This document shows, one piece after another, positions 15,933 through 26,000 of a DNA stretch of 64,000 bases. Position numbers and translations under genes: made by a program. The stretch's first letter is position 1. Every line of letters starts with the position of its first letter. Source of the stretch: CAVQGZ01 sp963714455 (GTDB lineage: Bacteria; Actinomycetota; Actinomycetes; Jiangellales; Jiangellaceae); NCBI GenBank assembly GCA_963714455.1, contig CAVQON010000018.1, forward strand, positions 1 to 64,000. Reading direction: 5' to 3'. The notes below the pieces were generated by a model that did not search any database, had not been told where the DNA came from, and worked only from the letters and a program-made list of their open reading frames with translations.

Positions 15933-16613
15933 ATGTCCGACTTCGAGGTGCCCGCAGCGTCCTTGGAACCGCCCCCCGACCTGGCCGCCATGCGGGTGCG
16001 CTACGTGCCCGGCCCGCTGCGCGAGGCGGACGTGGCGGCCTCGCCGTTCGTACAGTTCCGGCGGTGGCTGGCCGAAGCCGCCGCCGCGGGTCTGCCGGAG
16101 CCGAACGCGATGGTCGTGTCGACCGTCGACGCCGACGGACGGCCGAGCAGCCGGCACGTCCTGCTCAAGGAGCTGGACGACACCGGTTTCGTCTTCTACA
16201 CGAACCTGGGCTCGGCCAAGGCCCGGGCGCTGCGCGCCAACCCGTCTGCCGCACTGTGCTTCGGCTGGTTCGCCATGTCGCGACAGGTCTGCGTCACCGG
16301 TCACGCCGAGCCGGTCGACCGTGCGGTGGCGGCGCAGTACTGGGCGGTGCGTCCGCGCGAGTCGCAGATGGGGGCGTGGGTGAGCCGCCAGTCGCAGGCC
16401 GTCGAGTCGCGCGAGACGTTGCGGTCCCGACTGGCCGAGCTGAACGAGCGGTTCCCGGCGTCCGAGCCCGTTCCGCTGCCCGACTTCTGGGGCGGCTTTC
16501 GCGTCGTCCCCGACACCATCGAGCTGTGGCAGGGACAACCCGCTCGGCTTCACGACCGCCTGCGCTACGCGCGCCACGGCGACGGCTGGACGCTCACCCG
16601 GCTTCAGCCCTGA
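15933..16613 (+). CDS. pdxH: Pyridoxamine 5'-phosphate oxidase
   Basis: FMN-dependent oxidase (226 aa) producing pyridoxal 5'-phosphate. Typical blocks: NAMVVSTVDADGRPSSRHVLLKE (FMN-phosphate contacts), GFVFYTNLGSAKAR, and the C-terminal PDFWGGFRVVPDTIEFW-like sequence (here DTIELWQG) with RLHDRLRY. I placed the start at the ATG at 15933 (MSDFEVPA). It is divergent from citrate synthase and close to serC, whose enzyme also feeds PLP synthesis in many bacteria. Confidence 0.95.
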   Translation: MSDFEVPAASLEPPPDLAAMRVRYVPGPLREADVAASPFVQFRRWLAEAAAAGLPEPNAMVVSTVDADGRPSSRHVLLKELDDTGFVFYTNLGSAKARALRANPSAALCFGWFAMSRQVCVTGHAEPVDRAVAAQYWAVRPRESQMGAWVSRQSQAVESRETLRSRLAELNERFPASEPVPLPDFWGGFRVVPDTIELWQGQPARLHDRLRYARHGDGWTLTRLQP

Positions 16614-16625
16614 CCGGGGCGTGGG

Positions 16626-16842
16626 CGATCCGCGGGCGTCTTACCCATCGACGTGTGCCGGTGGAGCCCGAGTGGACGGCTCGGGGCCCGCGGATCGGGT
16701 GACTACCAGGGGATTCGCCAGCCGCTCGGCTGCACGACATCCGAAGGAGTCGTCCGGAAGAACCGGGCGGCTAGCTGGAAGCCACCTCACATGTCCAGCG
16801 AATACTCACTACCGGACCACCTCCCTTCTTGTGTACGAAGAA
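16626..16842. ncRNA. Candidate structured RNA (hairpin-rich intergenic interval)
   Basis: The interval between pdxH and the GNAT gene holds a row of perfect inverted repeats. A 12-bp stem (16626-16637 with 16686-16697) encloses an inner stem CCCGAG/CTCGGG at 16667-16685. CAGCCG-CT-CGGCTG, CGAC/GTCG, CCGG-AAGAA-CCGG and TTCTT/AAGAA follow. No convincing long ORF is present. I could not match it to tmRNA, RNase P RNA, SRP RNA, 6C RNA or a riboswitch by eye. The strand is undetermined. On the minus strand it also holds the 12-codon ORF listed separately. Confidence 0.4.
16771..16809 (-). CDS. Possible 12-residue peptide ORF with strong Shine-Dalgarno
   Basis: On the minus strand a GTG at 16809 opens a 12-codon frame (MSIRWTCEVASS) ending in TAG. 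It is preceded by AAGGGAGGTGG (GGGAGGT is the complement of 16819-16825) with a nine-base spacer, an unusually good ribosome binding site for an intergenic region. A small hairpin TTCTT/AAGAA lies just upstream. It could be a leader peptide or part of the structured RNA. Chance is possible. Confidence 0.25.
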   Translation of the reverse strand: MSIRWTCEVASS

Positions 16843-16863
16843 CGCTAGATCCGCGCGGCCCGA

Positions 16864-16891
16864 CGCGCCACTCAATTCGGTGCGTGGCGCG
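16864..16891. terminator. Hairpin terminator after the GNAT gene
   Basis: CGCGCCAC pairs perfectly with GTGGCGCG across a 12-base loop (TCAATTCGGTGC). It sits two bases beyond the stop of the minus-strand GNAT gene. There is no U-tract, as is common in high-GC actinobacteria. It could also stop transcription coming from pdxH or the candidate RNA. Confidence 0.55.
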
Positions 16892-16892
16892 C

Positions 16893-17345
16893 TCATAGCG
16901 CTCGCCCGAGCGAGTTGGCCTCGGTGTGGCACCGGTAGAAGCCGTACGGGGTGACCGGGTCATAGCCGGACGAGCGGTACAGCGCGAGCGCCTCGGGCTG
17001 GGCGTTGCCCGACTCGAGCACGAGCCGGGCGTATCCGGCGTCGCGGGCCGCCGCCTCCAGCCGGGCGAGCATCGCCCGCGCCAACCCCCGGCGGCGCGCG
17101 GCCGGCGCGACGTACATCCGCTTGATCTCGGCGGTGTCGCCGTCGACCCTTCGAATCCCGCCGCACGCCACCGGCGCGGCGTCCAGAGCGCCGAGCAGGA
17201 ACACGCCTGCAGGCGAGTCGAAGTCGGTCGCCGCCAGCGGGGTCTCGTCCGGTCCGCCGTAGCGGGCCACGTACTCCTGCTGGACGGCGTCGACGAGCAC
17301 CCGGGCGTCCGGATCGGTGTAGGGCACCTGCCACACCCGCAGCAC
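16893..17345 (-). CDS. GNAT-family N-acetyltransferase
   Basis: GCN5-related acetyltransferase (150 aa). The acetyl-CoA pyrophosphate loop reads RRRGLARAML (R/QxxGxG/A) at about residue 87, preceded by the core strand EIKRMYVAPAA and followed by ARLVLESGNAQPEALALYRSSGY. This is a single-domain member close to those annotated as acetylating amino acids or small molecules; the substrate is unknown. GTG start at 17345. It is the last gene of a minus-strand run (photolyase, ParA, small basic protein, GNAT), and a hairpin terminator follows. Confidence 0.85.
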   Translation of the reverse strand: MLRVWQVPYTDPDARVLVDAVQQEYVARYGGPDETPLAATDFDSPAGVFLLGALDAAPVACGGIRRVDGDTAEIKRMYVAPAARRRGLARAMLARLEAAARDAGYARLVLESGNAQPEALALYRSSGYDPVTPYGFYRCHTEANSLGRAL

Positions 17346-17362
17346 CTCGCGGGACTGGACGC

Positions 17363-17674
17363 TCAGTTGTCCGCCCAGACTCGCAGCACCTGGGCGGCGG
17401 CTTCTTCGGCGGTCCAGCCGTACTCGGCGGCACGCTTGCGCAGCGCCTTGCGTACCGGCTTGGGCAGCTCGACCTCGAGGGCGACCACCTCGACGGGCGC
17501 GGCCTTCTTGGGCTTGCCGTTCTTCTTCGCCTTCTTGCCCCCCTGCTTGCCGGACTCGCCGGGCGACGGGACGGTCACGGCGAGCGAGCTCAGCACAGCC
17601 GAGGCCGGGTGCACGGACCCGTCGGCTGCTTTGCGCAACGCCGGCCGGGGCTGCGGGGTGGGGGCGTGGCTCAT
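17363..17674 (-). CDS. Small basic protein coupled to ParA (unknown, possible cargo adaptor)
   Basis: A 103-residue protein. The first ~35 residues are polar, then comes a Gly/Lys-rich linker (KQGGKKAKKNGKPKK, about residues 43-58). A C-terminal helical segment (about 60-103) begins VEVVALEVELPKPVRKALRKRA and ends AAQVLRVWADN, resembling a short ribbon-helix or adaptor module. Its ATG overlaps the ParA stop (ATGA at 17671-17674), so it is made with ParA. Small, charged partners encoded next to orphan ParA/MinD ATPases often link the ATPase to a cargo (as McdB does for McdA). That role here is inference; I do not recognise the family. Confidence 0.6.
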   Translation of the reverse strand: MSHAPTPQPRPALRKAADGSVHPASAVLSSLAVTVPSPGESGKQGGKKAKKNGKPKKAAPVEVVALEVELPKPVRKALRKRAAEYGWTAEEAAAQVLRVWADN

Positions 17675-18480
17675 CCGCGGAGTCCCTTCGTCAGCGGGGC
17701 GTCGGGTCCGGACGCCGAGGCGACGACCGTGGTGAGGTGGGTGCTCATCGCGCGGGCGATCTCGCGGGCGCCCGGCGATGGCCAGCGCTGGACTGGTACG
17801 TGGGCGCCGGCGGCTGCGTCGACGGCCGAGCGCTCGGGCAGCACCGGTTCGAGCACCAGGGGCCCGTAGGCGCTCACCAGCTCGGCGTGGCGGTAGCGGT
17901 GCTCGGCTGAGCGGGCGCGGTAGCGGTTGACGACGATGCCGGCCGGACGCAGGCGCAGGTTGAAGCCGCTGCGCACGACGTCGACGGCGGTGAGGGCCTG
18001 CTGCGCCCCGGTGAGCGAGAACGCGGTCGGCTCGGCCACCACCACGGCGCGGTCGCTGGCGGCCAGCGCGTTCTTCGTGAGCTCGCCCAGGCTGGGCGGG
18101 GTGTCGACGAGCACGAGGTCGAAGCCCTCGACACCCTGCATGGTCGTGCGCAGCCGGTGCTCGCCGCCGCGCCCCTCGACCGGATGGTTGCGGTGCTCCA
18201 GGGATGGCTCGCTGGGCACCACCTTGATCTTGTCGTCCCACGCAGAGTCGGTGACGGCTTGCACCATCACGCCGGAGCGTGCGTCGGCCAGCACGTCGTT
18301 GCTCGTGAACTCCGCCGACACCGGGTCGAGCGCGAGCGTGGCGTTGCCCTGCGGGTCGAGGTCCACCACCAGCGTGCGCAGCCCGCGCGCCGCCGCGGCA
18401 CCGGCGAGCCCGAGGGTCACGGTGGTCTTACCGACCCCACCCTTGAGGCTGATCACGGTCACGACGAGCACCCGGTTCAT
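17671..18480 (-). CDS. Orphan ParA/MinD-family ATPase
   Basis: ParA-type ATPase of 269 residues with a deviant Walker A (LKGGVGKTTVT, residues 12-22, signature Lys at 13), DLDPQGNATLAL (Walker A') and VLVDTPPSLGEL (Walker B). It lacks the N-terminal HTH of plasmid ParA. No parB or oriC genes are near, so this is not the chromosomal segregation pair. Such orphan ATPases position proteins, plasmids or organelles on the nucleoid or membrane. The tightly coupled small basic protein at 17363-17674 is the natural partner candidate. ATG at 18480. Confidence 0.85.
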   Translation of the reverse strand: MNRVLVVTVISLKGGVGKTTVTLGLAGAAAARGLRTLVVDLDPQGNATLALDPVSAEFTSNDVLADARSGVMVQAVTDSAWDDKIKVVPSEPSLEHRNHPVEGRGGEHRLRTTMQGVEGFDLVLVDTPPSLGELTKNALAASDRAVVVAEPTAFSLTGAQQALTAVDVVRSGFNLRLRPAGIVVNRYRARSAEHRYRHAELVSAYGPLVLEPVLPERSAVDAAAGAHVPVQRWPSPGAREIARAMSTHLTTVVASASGPDAPLTKGLRG

Positions 18481-18529
18481 CTTGCCCTACCGACCGGCGT
18501 CTTCGTGCCGATCGGGGACTGCCGCGGCC

Positions 18530-19888
18530 TCAGTCGGACGTCATCGCCTCGAGCCGGCGCAGAGCCTCGCGGCGTTCTTCGGCGTGGTCGACGATGCGTT
18601 GCGGGTAGCCGTGCGCGTAGCCATCATCGGTGGCCCAGGGCTCGTGTGCCGCCCGGCCGGGCAGGTGCGCCAGCTCGGGGACGTAGCGACGCACGTACTC
18701 CCCGTCCGGGTCGAACCGCTGGCCCTGGGTGACCGGGTTGAACACCCGGAAGTACGGCGAGGCGTCCGTGCCCGACCCGGCCGTCCACTGCCAGCCGTGC
18801 GAGTTCGACGCCAGGTCGCCGTCGCGCAGCCAGCGCATGAAGTGCCGGGCGCCGTGCTGCCACTCCACGTGCAGGTCTTTGACGAGGAACGATGCGACCA
18901 CCATGCGCACGCGGTTGTGCATCCAGCCCTCACGGCGCAGCTGGCGCATGCCGGCGTCGACGAACGGGTACCCGGTTCGGCCCTGCGCCCAGGCGTCGAA
19001 GTCGCCGCTCGGGGCGTCGTACTGCATGGCGGCGTACTGGGGTCGCAGGTACTCCCGAGCGGTCGCGGGCCGGTGCCAGAGCACGTCGGCGTAGAACTCC
19101 CGCCAGGCCAGCTCGGTGCGAAACGTGTCGGGCCCGCGGCCGGGGCGCAACCTGAGGTCGGCCAGCAACGTGCGGGGGTGGATCTCGCCCCACTTCAGGT
19201 GGTGGCTCAGCACGCTCGTGCCAGCCAGGTCGGGACGGTCGCGGCGCTCGGCGTAGCCATCGAGACCCTGCTCGCCGGCGTCGCGGAACCTCTGCCAACG
19301 CCGCAGGGCCGCGGCCTCGCCCGCCTCGGGCAGCGCCAGGTCGCCGAGGTCGGGGTCGTCGTAGAGCGGGTCGCCGCCACCTCGCGGGCCTACCCAGGAG
19401 AGCTGGTCGGCCAGCGGAGCCGGGTCGGGCCAGCCGTGCGCGCGCCAGGCCCGGCTGAACGGCGTGAACACCGAGTACGGGTCGCCGTCCTGCTTGCGCA
19501 CGGCGCCCGGGGGCACGGCGTAGGCGCAGCCGGTGCGCACGAAGTCGATGTCGGCATCGGCCAGCGCTGCTGCCACGGCGCTGTCGCGTCGGCGGCCGTA
19601 GGGCCCGGTGTCGGCGGCGGCGTGGACGCTGGTGGCTCCGGCGTGCGGGCCACCGTGCGCACCACGTCGACCGGGTCGCCGCGGCGCACGTGCAGCGCCC
19701 CGTCCATCGAGTCGTCCAGGGCACGCAGGGACGCGTTGAGGTAGGCGCGGCGCACGTCGCCGGCAGGCTCCCAGAGCGCGGGGTCGAGCACGAAGAGCGG
19801 CACGACGTCGCCGTCCGTCGGCGGCGCGCAGCAGCGCAGGGTTGTCGGCCAGTCGCAGGTCACGTCGAAACCAGAGCACCGAGACCAT
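18530..19888 (-). CDS. phrB: Deoxyribodipyrimidine photo-lyase with two compensating frameshifts
   Basis: Class I CPD photolyase repairing UV dimers with FADH-. The start MVSVLWFRRDLRLADNPALL and the whole C-terminal two-thirds are well conserved (TELAWREFYADVLWHRP, YPFVDAGMRQLRREGWMHNR, WLRDGDLASNSHGWQW). Between about 19812 and 19640 the annotated frame reads an Arg-rich stretch unlike the family. The neighbouring frame there gives the expected sequence (VVPLFVLDPALW ... LRALDDSMDG). The first shift looks like a 4-base duplication (GACGGACGG near 19812); the second looks like loss of one G near 19645. The net change is in frame, so the ORF stays open but about 58 residues are garbled. Sequencing error or a damaged gene. 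Confidence 0.8.
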   Translation of the reverse strand: MVSVLWFRRDLRLADNPALLRAADGRRRRAALRARPRALGACRRRAPRLPQRVPACPGRLDGRGAARAPRRPGRRGAHGGPHAGATSVHAAADTGPYGRRRDSAVAAALADADIDFVRTGCAYAVPPGAVRKQDGDPYSVFTPFSRAWRAHGWPDPAPLADQLSWVGPRGGGDPLYDDPDLGDLALPEAGEAAALRRWQRFRDAGEQGLDGYAERRDRPDLAGTSVLSHHLKWGEIHPRTLLADLRLRPGRGPDTFRTELAWREFYADVLWHRPATAREYLRPQYAAMQYDAPSGDFDAWAQGRTGYPFVDAGMRQLRREGWMHNRVRMVVASFLVKDLHVEWQHGARHFMRWLRDGDLASNSHGWQWTAGSGTDASPYFRVFNPVTQGQRFDPDGEYVRRYVPELAHLPGRAAHEPWATDDGYAHGYPQRIVDHAEERREALRRLEAMTSD

Positions 19889-20071
19889 GCCCCGGACGCT
19901 ACGAGAGGCCCGGACCCAGCGCTCGCCGTGGTGCGGAGCGGCTCGTCGGCCGTGCGTCGACTGGTCGTCCCTTCGGACGATCTCACCCAGGCAGGCAGAC
20001 GCCATGACTCGCGATGGCTACTGTTGTGGCGCCTGCGACAAGCGGGCGTGCCTACGTGATGCGGAGACTCG

Positions 20072-23000
20072 GTGCCACACCTGCGTGACGCTGCTGACTG
20101 GTGGCGCCGGCCTGTCGGGGCCGTCGTCGCGGTCGTCCTGCTCGCGTCGATGCTGACACTAGCGCCGACTCCGCCCGCTGCTGTGGCCGACACGACGAAG
20201 ACCATCACCAAGGAAGCGCCGGCCGAGGTGCTCGTCGGAGAGCCCGTCCGGTTCACGCTCAACGCCACGGCGCCGGCCGGCAACGACGACCCGCTGTTCA
20301 ACGGCACGCTGCGCGACGTCCTGCCGATCGGCATGACGTACGTCCCCGGCTCCACGCAGCCGAGCACGGTCGGCGACCCCCAGGTCGTCACCAACCAGGT
20401 CGAGGTCGCCCCAGGGGAGACTCGACCGCAGCAGACACTGCTCTGGATCAACATCGGCGACCTCCAGCCGGCGAGCTCGTTCTCGCTGTCGTTCCAGGCC
20501 CAGCCGGTGGCCGAGGACTTCCCGGTGGGGTCGTCGTTCACCAACCAGGCCGAGGGCTACTCCAGCACCAACCCGCGCCGTGTGCCCCGGTTCGACGAGC
20601 AGGGGCAACCGGTCCCCGACCCGAGCGTCTCGGTGTCCCCGTCCAACACCACGACGACACAGGTGACGGCCATCGAGGTGGTCAAGAGCGAGCCGAGCCC
20701 CGAGGGTGAGCTGCTGCGCGGTGTGCACGACCAGACCACCGTCTACACGCTCCTGGTGCGCAACAACACGCTGGCAGCCACCGACGACGTGACGCTCACC
20801 GACTGGGTGCCCGCCGGCCTGGAGTATCTGGGCTGCGGTGGCGTCGACAACACGCCCCCCGACTCGCCGGCCACCGTCGGTGGACGCGAGTACCCGGGTG
20901 CTCCGTCGCTGACCGGTACGCCGGGTGTCGGCGCCGACTGCCTGCTGCCGGACACCGTCGAGACCGTCGACAACCCCACCGGTGACGGCGTGCCCGCCGG
21001 CTTGAGCGGCGTGTACACCCAGCTCAGCTGGACGATCGGCGACCTCGACCCGGGCGAGGAGAGGACGATCCGCTACGCCGCGGGCATCCCGCTGCGCGCC
21101 AACACCACGGACTTCGCCTCGGGCACGACGCCGAACCCGGAAAGCCTCGGCCAGACCGCGAACCTCGACAACAACACCGGCCCGTCCACGAGGGAGACCG
21201 GCGGGGAGCTCGCCCTCACCAACGTCGCCCAGGTGTCCGGCACGTACACCGGTCTGCTCGAGCCTGGCTTCTCACCGGAGGTGAGCAACACCGACGAACT
21301 CACCCGCACTGCCGAAGACCTGGCCATGCGCAAGCGGGTCAGCCCCGGCGAGTTCGTCATCGGCGGCATCGCCAGATACACCCTCGACCTGCGGGTGAGC
21401 GAGTACGTCGATGCCGGCTCGATCGCGATCACCGACGTGATGCCCAACGGTGTCTGCCCGCTGTCGTCCGACACGAACTACGTCGCCGGTGCGCCTCTGC
21501 AGTGCGACCCCGAGCCGGGCAGCGACCCGAGCGGCGCCGACTACGCCGATGTGCAGCAGAACGGCGATGGCACGTTCACGCTCAGGTTCACCGACGTGCA
21601 GGTGGCGGCCAACGGCACCGCCCGCATCACCTACCAGGGTCGGATGCGCTCGGTGTACACCGGAGGCGACCTCGCCGGCTTCCCTCCGACGGCGGGTGAC
21701 ACGTTCACCAACACCGTGTCGCTGACGGGCGTCACCACGCCGATCGCCACCGACCCGCCTGGCGGCACGGGAGAGACCGGGCCACAGACGGTCGGCGATA
21801 CCTCCTCGGCGACGCAGACAACCTCCGGGGCGAGCATCAACAAGTCGATCAAGCCCCGCGAGTTCCCGTACCAGTGCACCGACGGGCCGTTCGTCGAGTC
21901 GGAGTTCCCGGACCCCGACTTCGTGTTCCGCAAGGGTGACCGCATCTGCTTCGAGCTGGAGGTCGTCTTCCCGCAGAACGTGGACGCGCGCAACCCGGTG
22001 ATCACCGACTTCATCCCGGCCGGCACCCGCTACGAGCCGGGCTCGCAGTTCTTGGTCGCGCCCTTCGAGGTGCGCTCGGACTTCAACGAGGAGGCGGCTG
22101 CCGAGGGGACGGAGAACCCGACGTGGGTTCTCGGGACCGAGGTGGGCGGTTCTGGCAACCTGTTCGTGCCCAAGGGCACGGTGTGGCGTGCCCGGTTCTC
22201 GGTGATCGTGGAGCGACCCGGAGCCGGCGGGGACGTCGACATCACCGGCAACCTCATGAAGGCGCGTGCGGAGAACAACCAGGGCCAGGGCGTCTCGTTC
22301 CGCGACGAGCTGCCGCTGGGCATCGCACCGGCGCCCGACGTCGGCATCGTCAAGGGCGTGCAGAGCGTCACGTCAGGCGCCGACACCGACGTCGTCGACC
22401 CCGCCGATCCCGGCACCCCAGGCAACGACGTCGACGGGGTTCAGGTGGCCCAGCGCGACGAGGTCACCTACCGGGTGGACGTCACCAACTCCGGTGACCC
22501 CGACGCGAGCAACGACGTGTCCGTGCGTGGCTGGCAGGTCTGGGACGTGCTGCCCGAGGGCATCACCTGCGCCGACGTGGTGGCGGGCAGCATCAGCCCG
22601 ACCGGCGTGCTGGCCGGCACGTCCCCGCCGCAGGCCAACCCGGCCTCGCCGGTCGGTGCGTGCACCGACCCCGGCGACGCCGACCACCCGACGTTCGCCG
22701 AGCGTGACGATCAGTCGGCCATCCGTTGGCAGGCCAGCGACGGCCTGGACGGCGACCCCACCGACGCTCCCGTACCCGGCGACGGGTCGCAGATCGACAC
22801 CGACGAGACCCGCACGCTCACCTACACCGTCCGCATACCCGACGAGGTCTCGGTGTCGACGGTGTTCGACAACACCGCATCGGTCCGCTCGTACAACGCC
22901 TTCACCAACGAGTTCGGCGGCACGACGACGTTCTTCCCCGCCGACAACGTCGACACCACGGTCGACCCGATCGACGCCACGGCGCCTGCCGCCAGCGACC

Positions 23001-26000
23001 AGAGCCAGGTCTTCTTGCCTGATGCTGAGCTGACGAAGCAGGTCGCGCGCACGGGCGTGACCGAGAGCAACAACAACAACACCGACAACGGCGACGCGCC
23101 GGCCGAGAGCGGCCAGGCCACCAACGGTGAGACGGCGACTTTCCGCATCGGTGTGACGATTCCCGCCCAGACCACGGTCTACGCCGGTGCCCTGACCGAC
23201 AGCCTGCCCAGCCAGCTGACCTTCGAGGCGGCGACGGCCGCCTTCTCCGCAACCGGCCAGTCCCCGGCCACCGAGCTGTTGCCGGCCGGGTTCGTCCTGG
23301 ACTTCGACTCCGGCGACCTCGCCTTTCCTGCGACCTACACCAACGACACCGACGTCGACCAGCTCGTCGAGGTGGAGATTCTTGCCCGGGTGACCCCGCG
23401 CGCCGGCGGAAACAACTCAGCGAGGCAGAACACCGCGTTCTTCGACAGCCAGAGCGCCGCGGTGGACGGGTCCCCGCTGCCGCAGCTCTCCGACCCGGCC
23501 GACGTCGTGATCGTCTTCGGCAACCCGGACCTTCTCAAGAGCAACAACGCCCCCCCGTCGATCGGGGCCGGGGACGAGGTCACCTTCACCCTCGAGGTCC
23601 GCAACCGCGGCAACAGCCGTCCCCCGGTGCACGACACCGTGGTCACCGACTGCGTGCCTGACGGGCTCATCTACGGCGACGTGGTGACCTCGCCCACGCC
23701 GCCGGTCGGGACCGTCGTGACGGTCCCCGGCGACGGCACCAACGGGTGCGAGACCGGCGGAACCCTGCTGACCTGGACGCTGGACACCGCCGTCGACGGT
23801 GGCGCCAGCGAGTTCTTGCGCTACACCGCCACGGTGGAGGACGTTGCCGCCGGCGGCGTGACCTACACCAACCGTGCGAACCTGACCGCGTCCACCATCG
23901 CCGACTCGCAGAACGACTCCGACACCGAGCGGGTGTTCACCGACTCGGCTCTGAGCCGGGTCGGCGTCGGGGTCCCCTCGGTGAGCAAGACGGCCTCTCC
24001 GGAGACCGTGACGTTCGGTGAGCGGGCGACCTTCACGGTGGTCATCGAGTTTCCGGAAGACATCAACTTCTTCGACTCCTCGATCACCGACGTCCTGCCC
24101 GACGGCTTCGACCCCGACAGCGTCGAGCTGGTCGACGACCAGACTCAGTGCACGCGCCCGGACAGCGCTCCCTGCGTCGGCGGACCGCTCGTGCGCCTTG
24201 CGAACTCTCCTGAGATCCAGCCCGGTGGGGCAACCGTCATCGGATGGGGGTTCGGTGACGTCACCGCCACCCCGGTCCCGCAGACCCTCACGCTCGTCTA
24301 CACCGCGCTGCTGAGCGACGCGACAGCCGACCCGGGCATCGCCGCGGGCGACGCGCTGACCAACTCCGCCGTGGTCAGCTGGGGCATCGAGGACGGCGAC
24401 GAACCGGCGTTCGACCTCTCCACCGAGCCGGAGTCGGCCACCGTCACCGTGATCGAGCCGCAGCTCAGCGTCGCCAAGGCCGTCTCCGACGACGAACCGG
24501 GACCGGCCGAGCCGTTCGACTACACCGTCACCGTCACCAACTCCGACGACGAGTTCACCAGCGACGCCCATGACCTGGTCGTGGTGGACGACGTCCCCGT
24601 CGGCGTGGTGGTCACGGCCGTCGGTGAAGGCGGCGTGTACGCGCCGGACGCCCCCGCCGAGAACGGGGGCGGGACGATCACCTGGACCCTGCCCGGGCCG
24701 GTGGCGCCGGGCCAGAGCATCGATCTCACCTACGACGCGGTCCTCGCACCGTCGCCGACGATCGGGGCGTCACCGCTGGTGAACACGGTGACGGTGGACG
24801 ACTACGCCTCGGTACCCGAGGGCACGGACGGCCGTCGCACCTACCCCGACCGCGACCCGTCGGCCACGGCGAGCGTCACGCCCCAGTTCCCGTCGCTGGA
24901 CGTGACGAAGTCGACCCCCGACGGTGAGCTCGCCTTCATCGACGGCTCGTTCCGCTGGCAGTTCACCGTCACCAACGACGGCGACGCCCCGGCCACCAAC
25001 GTCCTCGTCTCCGACACGCTGCCCCCCAACTGGACCTACGTCGTCGACAGTGCGCTGTTCACCGTCGGGGGTGTTCCGGTGGCCGCCGACCCGCTCGTGA
25101 CCACCACCAGCGACGCCGACGGCAACGAGACCACCACCATCGCGAGCAGGTCACCGCTGACGCTGGAGCCGAACCAGACCCTCATCGTCGACTTCCGAGC
25201 CGTCCCACGCGACGACGGCGACGTCAGCGTCGTGCGCCTGCCGGGCGTCGGCTCCGACATCGAGCACGTGAACACCGTCGAGGCGACAGCCGAGGACGCC
25301 TCCGGGGCGCCCGGCAACGCCGACGAGGACTACGTCGGGGATGCGACCGCGAACGCGCGCATCGACAGCGCCGACCTCGCGATCGCCAAGACCCCCGACC
25401 CAGGATTCCCCATCGCCGGCGAGAACTTCACCTGGACGCTCACCGTCACCAACCTCGGCCCCGACGACGCGCGCGGCTTCGTCCGAGTCACCGACCGGCT
25501 GCCGCGTGACCCCGATGCGCCGGAGACCGACCCCGTGCTCGTCTCTGCGGTCGGAGCTGGCTGGTCGTGCCTGCAGGCTGGGCGTCTGGTCGAGTGCGAA
25601 CGTGAGATGACCGAGGCCGACGGGGCCGACCGACCGTTCACCGCCGGCTCGTCGGAGACGATCGAGGTGACGGTCGCCGTCCCCGCCGCCGTCCCCGACG
25701 CCACCGAGTACGTCAACACCGCTGCGGTCTCGTCGCGCACATACGACCCCGACCTCGACAACAACGACGACGAGGCCCTGGCCACCGTCCGGGCGCGCGC
25801 CGACCTGCAGGTCGAGAAGGCGCTCTCCGGAACCCTGGTGGCCGGCGAGGACGCCACCTACACCCTCGACGTCCGCAACAACGGCCCGTCCCTGGCGCTC
25901 GGCCCGCTGGTCGTGAGCGACGACCTGCCCGCCGGCACGACGCTGGTGGGCATCACCGGGGCCGGGTGGGTCTGCGACGACCCTGGCGACGTCCCCGTGG

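Noticed and set aside
16614..16892. tmRNA, RNase P RNA, SRP RNA or a known riboswitch
   Set aside because: None of the conserved core sequences of these RNAs is present; only generic hairpins are seen.
20004..20156. Cys-rich ORF starting at an ATG at 20004 (GYCCGACDKRAC...)
   Set aside because: The CxxC-like pattern is attractive, but it runs into the signal-peptide region of the giant gene in another frame, lacks a ribosome site and ends in Ser/Arg-rich shadow sequence.
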